55,017 nt of DNA from Alphaproteobacteria bacterium UBA6149 (GTDB lineage Bacteria > Pseudomonadota > Alphaproteobacteria > Rickettsiales > UBA998): contig DIUV01000011.1 in NCBI GenBank assembly GCA_002423155.1, positions 1 to 55,017 of the forward strand. The letters run 5' to 3'. Below the pieces are notes generated by a model, which searched no databases, was not told the origin of the DNA, and saw only the letters and a program-made list of their open reading frames with translations. Below are positions 43,310 to 52,201 of the stretch, piece after piece. Each line of letters starts with the position of its first letter. The stretch's first letter is position 1. The translations under genes and the position numbers were made by a program.

Positions 43310-44545
43310 ATGGCGATGATAAAATCTTTGGTATTATTAAGTTCTTGTGTTTTGTTGGCGGCTTGCGTGCAGAATAATGCTAATAACGCTAATAGACGCA
43401 CAACCAGCAATTATGTTTTACCTTTTGGAGATGCTGGCGCAGGTATTTCTGCCGAAGAGCTGGCAAAAAGATACCCAGCACCAGTTAATCGTAATTTAAA
43501 AGAAGTGCGGATTGGTATTTTATTGCCGCTTACGGGTGAACATGCAGAATTGGGCTCTGCCTTGTTAGATGCGGCGATGTTGGCATTGTTTGATAAATAT
43601 GCAACCATGAAGCCAGAAGATGCAAAAGTACAAGTGGTGCTCGTGCCCAAAGATACAGGCGGAACCGCTGAAGGAGCCGCCAAAGCCGCCAAAGCTGCTT
43701 TAGCCGATGGTGCACAATTATTATTAGGTCCATTACTCACGCAAGAAGTGGCAGCGGTGGCGCCCATTGCGAGAAAACAACATATTAACGTGTTAAGCTT
43801 TTCCAATAATCGCGATGTGGCACAAGACGGAGTTTATTTATTCGGCTTCCTACCTTCCGAACAAGTAGAACGGGTGAGCAAAGAAGCCTGGGCGCGTGGT
43901 GTACAAAAAATGGGCGCATTATTGCCCAAAGATGCTTATGGGCAAAAAATTGCCGCCGCTTTGCGTAATCTTGCCGCCAAACAAGGCAAAAATATTGCAG
44001 GTATAGAATTTTATGAATCAGGCAGTAAAGAAATGGATTTACCCTTGCAGCGCCTAACTGGTGGACGGGGAGGGGATAAAATCGACGCGCTTTTATTAGC
44101 AGAAAACGGAGAAAATCTTCATCACATGATTGCGCGTATCAATGCATTTGGTATTGATACCAAGAAAGTGCGCTTACTCGGCACCGGATTATGGGATGAC
44201 CCAGCTTTATTCGCCTCTGACGATGTTGCGGGCGGCTGGTTTGCCTCTTCCCCTCAGCATGCTTCAATACGGTTTGAGACACGTTACAAAAGCCAATATA
44301 ATAAAATTCCTCCCCGTTTGGCGGGTTTAGCGTATGATGCAGTTGCGCTGGCAGCTTCGTTAGCTAATGCACCTAGCGGAGTAGATTTTAGCAAATCTGC
44401 TTTCACCACTAAATCAGGCTATGCTGGTTCCGCTGGCGGAATTTTCCGTTGTCATTTTGATGGTACTTGTGAGCATGGTTTAGCAATTATGGAAATTAAC
44501 AAGGGCGGATTAAAAGAAATTTCTCCTGCGCCCAAAAGTTTTTAG
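43310..44545 (+). CDS. LppC/LpoA-like penicillin-binding protein activator lipoprotein
   Basis: The 411-residue lipoprotein has signal and lipobox LLAAC (Cys19) and a type 1 periplasmic-binding-protein fold (RIGILLPLTGEHAELGSALLDAAMLALFD, LLGPLLTQEVAAVAPIA). The position beside rsmI and yraN matches LpoA of gammaproteobacteria, which activates PBP1A. An ABC-type leucine-binding protein is the other reading by fold alone. An AAGGA site precedes the ATG. Confidence 0.85.
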   Translation: MAMIKSLVLLSSCVLLAACVQNNANNANRRTTSNYVLPFGDAGAGISAEELAKRYPAPVNRNLKEVRIGILLPLTGEHAELGSALLDAAMLALFDKYATMKPEDAKVQVVLVPKDTGGTAEGAAKAAKAALADGAQLLLGPLLTQEVAAVAPIARKQHINVLSFSNNRDVAQDGVYLFGFLPSEQVERVSKEAWARGVQKMGALLPKDAYGQKIAAALRNLAAKQGKNIAGIEFYESGSKEMDLPLQRLTGGRGGDKIDALLLAENGENLHHMIARINAFGIDTKKVRLLGTGLWDDPALFASDDVAGGWFASSPQHASIRFETRYKSQYNKIPPRLAGLAYDAVALAASLANAPSGVDFSKSAFTTKSGYAGSAGGIFRCHFDGTCEHGLAIMEINKGGLKEISPAPKSF

Positions 44546-44560
44546 GTTTGCTATAATTAA

Positions 44561-44994
44561 CACGGTGAAATGCACCCTACACAACAGTACCGTTAATATT
44601 GTGAAGCCGTTGAAAAAACAATATTTATTTCTCAAAATCGCTCTCTCCGTCGTCATTCCCGTCTGCACGGGAATGACGACGGAGAGAGCGGTTTTATTAT
44701 TATATTTCAAGATATAAATGTCATGTTAATAATGCTGTCGTGTAGGGTGGGTGAAATGCTAAATCGTTAATTTTTCTTTTTTTATTAAATTATCCATTGT
44801 CATACCGTCGAAGGACGGTATCCATGCCTATCAACTAGCTGAAAAGCCAATGGTTTGGCATGGATACCGCCCTACGGCGGTATGACAATGGATAGGCTTG
44901 TGCAATAAAATCATTTTATTCAATGTGATGATTGTTATTAATAGTACTGTCGTGTAGGATGACAACAAAATTAATAATTTAGCATTTTGCCGTG
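44561..44994. mobile_element. Composite element interrupted by a second MITE
   Basis: The outer ends are CACGGTGAAATGCTAAAT (split at the left by the inner insertion) and the inverted ATTTAGCATTTTGCCGTG at the right. CTATAATTAA flanks it at 44551-44560 and 44995-45004. Inside are a palindromic core (44792-44893) and a right arm with a CTGTCGTGTAGGATG end. The serA gene follows, and its nearest TATAAT is part of the right target copy. Confidence 0.8.
44573..44749. mobile_element. 177-bp MITE nested in the composite element
   Basis: The inverted ends CACCCTACACAACAGTAC and GCTGTCGTGTAGGGTG enclose a perfect CTCTCCGTCGTCATTCCCGT hairpin. Exact 9-bp copies GGTGAAATG lie at 44564-44572 and 44750-44758. 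Removing it restores the outer element's left end. Confidence 0.88.
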
Positions 44995-45077
44995 CTATAA
45001 TTAATTTTACTATTGCTTCGCCTTAAAATTCCAATATGTTTGCTGCAAAGTAAAACTTAAAATTTCAAGGAACGAAA

Positions 45078-46652
45078 ATGGCAAAAGTACTAATAAGCGA
45101 CAAACTAAATCCCCAAGCGGCTGATATATTTCGTAATGCTGGTGTGGAAGTTGATGTAAAAGTGGGCATGACCCCCGAAGAGCTAAAAGCTTGTATTGGT
45201 GAATATGACGGTTTGGCGATTCGTTCCGCTACTAAAGTTACGGCAGAAATTATGGATGCCGCCAAAAAACTAAAAGTTATTGGTCGTGCTGGTATTGGGG
45301 TGGATAATGTAGAGATTCCTGCGGCTTCTGCCCGCGGAATTATTGTGATGAACACCCCATTTGGAAATTCCATCACCACTGCCGAGCATGCCGTGTCGCT
45401 GATGATGGCATTAGCGCGGCACATTCCGCAGGCAAATGTTTCTACCCATGCTGGTAAATGGGAAAAAAATAAATATATGGGCGTAGAAATAGCGGGAAAA
45501 ACCTTAGGGTTAATCGGTTGCGGTAATATTGGCTCTATTGTGGCAGATCGTGCACAAGGTTTAAAAATGAAAGTGGTTGCTTATGATCCATTTTTGTCGG
45601 CAGAAAGAGCAGCGGAGCTAAATATTGAAAAAGTTGAGTTGGATGATTTATTAAAACGCGCTGATTTTATCACCCTACACACTCCTTTGAATGATGCAAC
45701 CCGTGGAATTTTAAATAAAGATTCGTTGGCAAAAACCAAAAAAGGCGTGCGTATCATCAATTGTGCGCGTGGTGGTTTGGTCGTAGAAGCAGATTTGAAA
45801 GCAGCCCTAGAGTCTGGTCAAGTTGCTGGAGCAGCATTTGACGTGTTTGAAGTTGAGCCTGCGGAAAATAGCATTTTATTTGGCATGGAAAACTTCATTT
45901 GCACTCCGCATTTGGGTGCATCTACTACGGAAGCGCAAGAAAATGTTGCTTTCCAAGTCGCTGAACAAATGGCAGATTTCTTGGTGAATGGTACAGTTAC
46001 TAACGCGCTTAATATGCCGTCTGTGTCTGCAGAAGATGCCGCCAAACTAAAACCTTATATGGATTTAGCTGGCAAACTAGGCAGTTTTGCCGGGCAACTA
46101 ACCGAAACAGGTTTAAAATCAGTCAAAATTGAATATGAAGGCAAAATAGCTGGTTTAAACACCAAGCCTTTGAATGCCGTAGCCTTAAAAGGTTTATTAG
46201 AAACTCAGGTAGAAGGCGTAAATATGGTAAACGCTCCCGTGGTTGCCAAAGAGCGTAATATCAGCGTGAGTGAAGTGAAAAACGAGCGTAGTGGTGACTA
46301 TCAATCTTTAATTCGCATCACTGTAGAAACCGATAAACGCACGCGTTCGATTGCTGGTACTTTGTTTGCAGGTCAGCCGCGCATTGTCGAGCTACACGGA
46401 ACTAAGTTAGAAGCCAGCTTGGGACATTTGATGTTATATGCAAATAATGACGATAAACCCGGATTTATTGGTAATTTAGGACGCGTATTGGGTGAAGCAG
46501 GAATTAACATCGCCAATTTCCATTTAGGACGTAATGATGCGCATAATGATGCCGTAGCCTTGGTAGAAGTGGACGAGGAAGTTGGCGCCGCAATAGTAAA
46601 AACTATCGCAGATTTACCCGGAGTTAAACAGGCTAAGTTATTGAAATTTTAG
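45078..46652 (+). CDS. serA: D-3-phosphoglycerate dehydrogenase
   Basis: SerA oxidises 3-phosphoglycerate, the first step of serine synthesis. The 524-residue long-form enzyme has the substrate domain (GLAIRSATKVTAEIM), the NAD site GLIGCGNIGSIVA, GRAGIGVDNVEI, the catalytic His in ICTPHLGAST, an intervening domain and a C-terminal ACT domain (DDKPGFIGNLGRVLGEAGINIANFHLGR) for serine feedback. AAGGAA precedes the ATG. It stands alone; hisZ follows after 213 bp. Confidence 0.97.
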   Translation: MAKVLISDKLNPQAADIFRNAGVEVDVKVGMTPEELKACIGEYDGLAIRSATKVTAEIMDAAKKLKVIGRAGIGVDNVEIPAASARGIIVMNTPFGNSITTAEHAVSLMMALARHIPQANVSTHAGKWEKNKYMGVEIAGKTLGLIGCGNIGSIVADRAQGLKMKVVAYDPFLSAERAAELNIEKVELDDLLKRADFITLHTPLNDATRGILNKDSLAKTKKGVRIINCARGGLVVEADLKAALESGQVAGAAFDVFEVEPAENSILFGMENFICTPHLGASTTEAQENVAFQVAEQMADFLVNGTVTNALNMPSVSAEDAAKLKPYMDLAGKLGSFAGQLTETGLKSVKIEYEGKIAGLNTKPLNAVALKGLLETQVEGVNMVNAPVVAKERNISVSEVKNERSGDYQSLIRITVETDKRTRSIAGTLFAGQPRIVELHGTKLEASLGHLMLYANNDDKPGFIGNLGRVLGEAGINIANFHLGRNDAHNDAVALVEVDEEVGAAIVKTIADLPGVKQAKLLKF

Positions 46653-46801
46653 CAGGTGAATTCTAATTACATCAAACTTTATCCTCGTCTTGCACGATGA
46701 TGACGGAGATTGGTAAACTAAAGTTAACGTTCAAACGCCCCACCTCTTATAAAAAGATATGAGGCTCACGCGGCACGCGCCGCGGGGTTGCGGTTGCACC
46801 C

Positions 46802-46853
46802 CTATACTCATTTCATTTAGTATTTGGGTAATTTTTAAGTGAAATGAGTATAG
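46802..46853. repeat. 14-bp inverted repeat before hisZ
   Basis: CTATACTCATTTCA and TGAAATGAGTATAG are perfect reverse complements 24 nt apart, ending 12 nt before the hisZ start. A related palindrome lies at 48134-48183. It may be an operator or a small dispersed repeat. Confidence 0.6.
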
Positions 46854-46865
46854 AGAAAAAATAAA

Positions 46866-47873
46866 ATGAATGCATATCTTCTACCATCAGGACTGCGTGA
46901 TTTACTGCCTCCCCAAGCGCGGCGGCAGACGGCTATTTTGGCGAGTTTGTTGCAAAGATTCGAGTTGTTTGGTTATGAGCAAGTAATCCCCCCCCTGATG
47001 GAGTTTGAAGAAACTTTGCTGAGTGGGCAGGGCAAAGCGGTAGAAGAACGAACTTTTCGGGTGTTAGACCCGTTATCTCATCAAATGATGGGCATTCGTG
47101 CGGATATGACTATCCAGGTGGCGCGTATAGCCGCTTCTCGCTTGGCGGATGCGCCTTTGCCGTTGCGCTTGGCATATACAGGCAATGTTTTGCGTGTAAC
47201 CCAAGGAAAATTGGCCGCCGAGCGGCAATTATCACAAGCAGGGATAGAGCTAATCGGCAGCAATGCGCCAACTGCCACTGCCGAGACCATCATTGTTGCG
47301 CTCGAGGCATTAGAAAAAATTGGCATAACTCAAGTGGTGGTCGATATTTCTGCCACAGGTTTGCTAGATGGTTTGATTAGTGAAAAAGATTTAGATGCGA
47401 TAAAAACCCGTGATTTTTCTAGCTTTCCGCCAGATAGTATTATTGCGCAATTAAGTACTTGCATGGGTAATATAAATAAAAAATACGAGTTGATGCGTAA
47501 CATTAAGTTGCCAGAATTAGCGGCTGATTTATTAGTAAAAATATTAAGATTGGCTGAATGTGTATCCAACCAATTTCCCCATGCGATTTTAAGTTTTGAT
47601 CCCTTTGAAGGTATAAATTTTGAGTATCATCAGGGAGTCTGTTTCTCCTTCTATTTACCCTCCATACATGAAGAAATCGGACGGGGAGGGGAATATAAAT
47701 TGGGTGACAAAAATGCCGTAGGGGTTAGTTTATACGTAAACCGCCTACTCGACATCCCCACCCTAAAACTTGCACCACCGCCAAAACAAATCACCATTCC
47801 TTTTACAAAAATGGGCGCAGAAGCCAAAAAACAGCGCGATGCTGGCGTTGCTACTTTGTTAGGACATGATTAG
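46866..47873 (+). CDS. hisZ: ATP phosphoribosyltransferase regulatory subunit
   Basis: HisZ is a catalytically inactive HisRS-like protein that activates short-form HisG in histidine synthesis. The 335-residue protein has LLPSGLRDLLPPQARRQTAI, motif-2-like IRADMTIQVARIAAS and RLAYTGNVLRV, and lacks the HisRS anticodon domain. Neither hisG nor purA is adjacent. A perfect 14-bp inverted repeat lies between its start and serA. Confidence 0.9.
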   Translation: MNAYLLPSGLRDLLPPQARRQTAILASLLQRFELFGYEQVIPPLMEFEETLLSGQGKAVEERTFRVLDPLSHQMMGIRADMTIQVARIAASRLADAPLPLRLAYTGNVLRVTQGKLAAERQLSQAGIELIGSNAPTATAETIIVALEALEKIGITQVVVDISATGLLDGLISEKDLDAIKTRDFSSFPPDSIIAQLSTCMGNINKKYELMRNIKLPELAADLLVKILRLAECVSNQFPHAILSFDPFEGINFEYHQGVCFSFYLPSIHEEIGRGGEYKLGDKNAVGVSLYVNRLLDIPTLKLAPPPKQITIPFTKMGAEAKKQRDAGVATLLGHD

Positions 47874-47979
47874 TTATTAGGGTAACAGGGCAAACAAAAT
47901 ATCATAAAACCTATTTTTCCAGCAGTAATTCTAAAACTATTTTTAATCCGTAAATACCGGTGTCAATCTCCGCATCGTG

Positions 47980-48122
47980 CACTACTGTCCAATTAAAATT
48001 ATTTATATATATCAGTCACATCGGTCGTCATCCCCGCACAAGGCGGGGATGACGACGGAGAGTTGTTTTAATACAGACACATATACAATATAAACCTTTT
48101 TATTTTTAATTGGACAGTAGTG
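47980..48122. mobile_element. 143-bp MITE with 10-bp direct repeats
   Basis: CACTACTGTCCAATTAAAA and TTTTAATTGGACAGTAGTG are the inverted ends, around a CGTCATCCCCGC hairpin. CCGCATCGTG occurs at 47970-47979 and 48123-48132. The window's first 25 bases end in the same terminus. It lies downstream of hisZ; no gene is seen in 47874-48470. Confidence 0.8.
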
Positions 48123-48133
48123 CCGCATCGTGC

Positions 48134-48183
48134 GCACTATATATACTAATTCCAATAATTTTAAAGTGGAACTAGTATAGTGC
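48134..48183. repeat. Short palindrome related to the hisZ leader repeat
   Basis: GCACTATATATACTAATTCC pairs with GGAACTAGTATAGTGC apart from a 4-nt insertion. Its right half, AAGTGGAACTAGTATAG, resembles AAGTGAAATGAGTATAG at 46837-46853. Confidence 0.5.
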
Positions 48184-48202
48184 AATTTTAAAGGTGAAGC
48201 AC

Positions 48203-48451
48203 CTCACCACCCATCAGTTTTCAAAATATCCCTCATAATTTAGGAATATCGATTAACAATTGTGCGGCTTTTCGTAAGAATAGCAGCCCTCTTTTAAAGA
48301 AAGACATATCGCTTCGGAGTTTTTTTTACTGTAATGGAACTTGCTTTTGTTTTTTGTCCCATAAACCACAAGTGTAACCATCTAAAATACTGAAAAAATA
48401 TTGTCTTTACAGGAATATTGGTTAATTTTTCGTAAGTTGATGGGTGGTGAG
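48203..48451. repeat. 249-bp element with CTCACCACCCATCA ends
   Basis: A perfect 14-bp inverted repeat, CTCACCACCCATCA (48203-48216) and TGATGGGTGGTGAG (48438-48451), is preceded on each side by TTTTAAAGG-like sequence. The interior has no gene. Unlike the other elements it is not one long palindrome. It ends 20 bp from the valS stop. Confidence 0.6.
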
Positions 48452-48470
48452 ATATTACATCCTTTAAAAA

Positions 48471-50999
48471 TCAAGCAAATTCTACCAAGATGGCGCAATC
48501 TTCATCTTCGGTTATGAGCATATCTGCCGCATGCGGGGCTGCTATCCAGTTTATATTTTCTGCATTGGCAGCTGCTTGGAAATCCTGGCTTAGGCTTTGG
48601 AGTTTTTGCCAGCCTGTTTTTGCTGCTTCACTAGCGGGATAAATTTCCAATTTGCTTAAAGGGGTTTTGATGGAAACATTGCGTTCGGATTTAGCTTTGC
48701 GCACTAAATTTATTAGTGAAACTAATTGCATACCCGCTTTTTCTGATTCCACGCAAACAGGATAATTATCCGCAATTGCCCAATTTCCTCGCGCATGGAT
48801 GGAACCGACTTTTGCATATTCTTCATCAAAAATATGTGCGTATAATTCCTCGGTAATATGCGGAACAAAGGGGGCGAATAATTTTAAAATGCCATTCAAA
48901 CAATGATAAACCGTATATAAAGCAGATTGTTGCCCCTTAGCATCGCCCACGCTGCCATAAGAACGCGCTTTTACTAATTCCAGATAATTATCGCAAAAAT
49001 CATTCCAGAAAAAATCTTCAATTGCTATGCGGGCATCGGCATATTCATAATTTTTGAATTCTGCAGTGGCTTTGCTGATGGCGCGTTGCAGGCGAGTTAA
49101 AATCCACAAATCTAGTGTTTCACAAATTACGCCCGCAGCAACATCTGCCTTCGCAGTGCTGGGCGTGCCGTTTATATGCACTAATTGCAAAGCGGCAAAG
49201 CGTGAAGCGTTCCAAATTTTATTGACTAATTTGCGCCCAATTTTAAGCAAATCTTCGGAAAAAGCGGTGTCTGCCCCGAGCCGTGAGGTGGATGCCCAAT
49301 AGCGCACTGCGTCGGTTCCGTGTTCTTGCAGTAATCCTACGGGGGTTACGACATTGCCCTTAGATTTACTCATTTTGGTTTTGTCTGCTGCTAAGCACCA
49401 GCCAGAAATAATCAAATTTTTCCATGGGATAGTGTCTTCATGCAGGTGCGCTTTTACCAAAGTATAAAACGCCCAAGTGCGGATGATTTCATGCGCTTGC
49501 GGACGCAAATCCGCTGGGAAAAGTTTTTTGTGTCGAGCAGCGTCCAGCATTAAATTTCCGGAAATACCTTTGCTGCTAAGTTGCGGCGAGATGGAGCTGG
49601 TTGCCCAAGTATCCATCACGTCCATATCGGCAATTACTTCTTCTCGTGTATAATTTTTGGGTAAATCTACCAATGGGTTAACTGGCAATTGGTCAATATC
49701 GGCTACCAGAATTTTCCCCTCTTCACCTGCACGCTTGGAATACCAAATTGGAAACGGCACGCCAAAATAACGCTGGCGCGAAACGCACCAATCCCAGCTT
49801 AAACCATCAATCCATTGTTCCACCCGTAGCCGCATATAATCAGGATGCCAAACACATTCACGGGCTTTGGCTTTTAGTTGCTCTTTTTGGTCAAGAACTT
49901 TAATAAACCATTGATTGGTTGGCAAAATTTCTAATGCTGCTCCAGAACGCTCCGCGCATTTCACTGCGTGGGTGATGGCTTCTTGTTTGCGGATTAATCC
50001 GGCTAGTTTTAATAGTTCCAAAACTTTTTCACGCGCAGTTACTGCTTTTAAATTATGCAGCGCAGTAATTTCGGTGGTTTGTGGAAATTCGCTTAAATCT
50101 AACTTGCCGTATTTATTTAAGATTATTTTGGTGGGTAGGTTGTGTTTTCTCCACCAAGCTATGTCGGTTTCGTCCCCAAAGGTACAGCACATTACTAACC
50201 CTGTGCCTTTATCTATCTTCACCATATCATCGGCAAGGAGGGGAACTTTTGCGCCAAACAAGGGGGTGATGGCGGTTTTGCCTGCTAGGTGAGTGTAACG
50301 AGTATCATCTGGGTGATATAAAACCGCAACGCAAGCAGGGAGCATTTCGGGGCGAGTGGTGCCAATGACAATTTCTTCTCCGCCTTCTACGCCAAAAGCA
50401 ATATCAGTAAAAAATGAGGGTAGTTCTTTATCTTCCACTTCTGCTTGGGCAATGGCGGTTTGGTCAACCGGATCCCACAACATGGGTTGCAATTTGCGAT
50501 AAGCGCGGTCTTTGTTCAGCAAATCAATGAAGGACATTTGCGACATACGGCGCGAATCTGCGCTTATGGTATGATATTCCTGATCCCAATCTACGCTTAG
50601 TGCTGCCGTAACAAATAAATCCCGAAATTCTATGCGTGCTTCTTCCGCCACGCCTTCACATAGTTCAATAAATGCCTCGCGTGACATATCCGTAGCGCGG
50701 ACTTTTTTTACCTTTTCCACCAAACGCTCAGTCGGCAGGCCATTATCATCAAACCCCATGGGATAAAAAACCGTTTTACCCGCCATGCGTTGAAAACGCG
50801 CCAAAAAATCCGCTTGGGTATAGCTAAAAATATGCCCCATGTGCAAAGTGCCTGAAACTGTGGGCGGCGGAGTGTCAATCACATAAGTTTCCTCGCGCGG
50901 CGCGGACTCATCCCAGTGGTAAGTTTTTTCTTTCAACCAATGTTGCTGCCACGCTTTTTCGGATGTTTGGTGGTTATAGGTTTGGGGTAGTTCTTTCAT
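48471..50999 (-). CDS. valS: Valyl-tRNA synthetase, archaeal-like type
   Basis: ValS charges tRNA-Val. The 842-residue class I enzyme has the HIGH motif as HMGH in TPPPTVSGTLHMGHIFSYTQ and KMSKS in TKMSKSKGN. The segment FYPMGFDDNGLPTERLVEK is the archaeal/eukaryote-like form; ordinary bacterial ValRS has a GTDHAG-type segment there. Archaeal-like ValRS genes are known from Rickettsia and some other Alphaproteobacteria. The long C-terminal coiled coil of bacterial ValRS is missing. It ends near a 249-bp element. Confidence 0.95.
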   Translation of the reverse strand: MKELPQTYNHQTSEKAWQQHWLKEKTYHWDESAPREETYVIDTPPPTVSGTLHMGHIFSYTQADFLARFQRMAGKTVFYPMGFDDNGLPTERLVEKVKKVRATDMSREAFIELCEGVAEEARIEFRDLFVTAALSVDWDQEYHTISADSRRMSQMSFIDLLNKDRAYRKLQPMLWDPVDQTAIAQAEVEDKELPSFFTDIAFGVEGGEEIVIGTTRPEMLPACVAVLYHPDDTRYTHLAGKTAITPLFGAKVPLLADDMVKIDKGTGLVMCCTFGDETDIAWWRKHNLPTKIILNKYGKLDLSEFPQTTEITALHNLKAVTAREKVLELLKLAGLIRKQEAITHAVKCAERSGAALEILPTNQWFIKVLDQKEQLKAKARECVWHPDYMRLRVEQWIDGLSWDWCVSRQRYFGVPFPIWYSKRAGEEGKILVADIDQLPVNPLVDLPKNYTREEVIADMDVMDTWATSSISPQLSSKGISGNLMLDAARHKKLFPADLRPQAHEIIRTWAFYTLVKAHLHEDTIPWKNLIISGWCLAADKTKMSKSKGNVVTPVGLLQEHGTDAVRYWASTSRLGADTAFSEDLLKIGRKLVNKIWNASRFAALQLVHINGTPSTAKADVAAGVICETLDLWILTRLQRAISKATAEFKNYEYADARIAIEDFFWNDFCDNYLELVKARSYGSVGDAKGQQSALYTVYHCLNGILKLFAPFVPHITEELYAHIFDEEYAKVGSIHARGNWAIADNYPVCVESEKAGMQLVSLINLVRKAKSERNVSIKTPLSKLEIYPASEAAKTGWQKLQSLSQDFQAAANAENINWIAAPHAADMLITEDEDCAILVEFA

Positions 51000-51080
51000 T
51001 TTTTAGCTTTCTGGGCAGTTATTTGGAAAGCTATAATCTGTATCAGAAAGCAATACTTGCTGGCAAGAGGAAGAAAAATA

Positions 51081-51995
51081 TCAATGCAATTTCTTCAATA
51101 AACCCTGTACCGAAATTTGTGTGGTGATGGCAACGCAAACGCCCATAAAAGTGGGAATACCTAAAAATAAGGCGAAGATGGGCAAGGTGAAGTTCAAATC
51201 AGGCATGGAGGGGATGTTTTGTTGGTGGATTCCAAAACGGACTAGTAAAAAACCACCTGCGGCTATTAAGGCACCCGGAGTTGCGCCTTTGAGGGCTAAA
51301 GAGGTGGCGTTGATTTGGAATTGCCGTGAAATATAGCGGTCTTCTGCGCCTATTCTATGCAGTAAGCGCACGATGGAGAAATGTAATTGTACGCTGGCAC
51401 GAGTGATGAGTAAAATTACGGTGATGGCAGCTGCAAGTAAAAGTGCCGCAAGACCATATAACATCCACGCGGCGGTGCTGGTTATGTTATTGAAACTATT
51501 TAACCATTTTGCATAATCGTCAACTAACATGCGTGGATAGGTGGCGCTATATTTGGCGCGTAATATCTCGGCATTTATTTTGCCTTGTTCAACGGATTTG
51601 GCTACGAAGCGCAAATCTAAGGCAACGGGTAGGGGCAGCAATTTACTATCCGTGCTTGTACCAATCCACGGAGCTAATAGCTTGTTTAGTTCTTCTGCTG
51701 GAAGAATCTCCGCTTGGGCGATGTTTGCATCTTTGCGTAAATCTGCCAACAGATTTTTTGCCTCTAATTGTTCTTGCCCATTGTGATAGGGCAGGTGGAT
51801 TTGGGCGCGATAGGATAAGTCTTCCTGTCGGTCATAAACCATATTGCCGATGGATACCCCAAAAGCTAGAATAAAACTGGTGAGTGCCGTCATTACCCCA
51901 ATTACCCACGGCAAATAACGATTGGCTTCCTCTTTGTCAAAAGGAAGATCGGGTTTGGAAAAGAATAATTTTCTTATATTTAGTCTTGTCCGCAT
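51081..51995 (-). CDS. ftsX: Cell division protein FtsX
   Basis: FtsX is the membrane half of the FtsEX complex that controls septal peptidoglycan hydrolases. The 304-residue protein has an N-terminal membrane helix (WVIGVMTALTSFILAFGVSIG), an extracytoplasmic loop, then three helices in the FtsX/MacB permease fold (AAWMLYGLAALLLAAAITVILLI, LKGATPGALIAAGGFLLV, LPIFALFLGIPTFMGVCVAI). HRIGAEDRYI is a typical FtsX cytosolic motif. ftsE is not adjacent. The ribosome site AAAGG is supplied by the end of a 167-bp hairpin element just upstream. Confidence 0.88.
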   Translation of the reverse strand: MRTRLNIRKLFFSKPDLPFDKEEANRYLPWVIGVMTALTSFILAFGVSIGNMVYDRQEDLSYRAQIHLPYHNGQEQLEAKNLLADLRKDANIAQAEILPAEELNKLLAPWIGTSTDSKLLPLPVALDLRFVAKSVEQGKINAEILRAKYSATYPRMLVDDYAKWLNSFNNITSTAAWMLYGLAALLLAAAITVILLITRASVQLHFSIVRLLHRIGAEDRYISRQFQINATSLALKGATPGALIAAGGFLLVRFGIHQQNIPSMPDLNFTLPIFALFLGIPTFMGVCVAITTQISVQGLLKKLH

Positions 51996-51997
51996 TT

Positions 51998-52164
51998 ATA
52001 TACCTTTCTTAGATGAAGATGCGAATTTGCTACACGGCGATTTTTCTTCAAAAAACATAGGATAAAACCTTGAAATAGCAATAAGTATTCCTGCGATTTT
52101 ATCCTATGTTTTTTGAAGAAAAATCTTGGTATAAAATTCGCATCTTCATCTAAGAAAGGTATAT
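51998..52164. repeat. 167-bp near-perfect hairpin between ftsX and grpE
   Basis: The arms ATATACCTTTCTTAGATG and CATCTAAGAAAGGTATAT begin a roughly 70-bp inverted repeat with one short mismatched patch and a 29-nt loop. The ftsX ribosome site lies in its left end. The mirrored right end places AAGG before an ATG on the plus strand. Confidence 0.8.
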
Positions 52165-52201
52165 GGCTCATGAATTAGATGGATTAAGCAATTACGATGG
52201 A

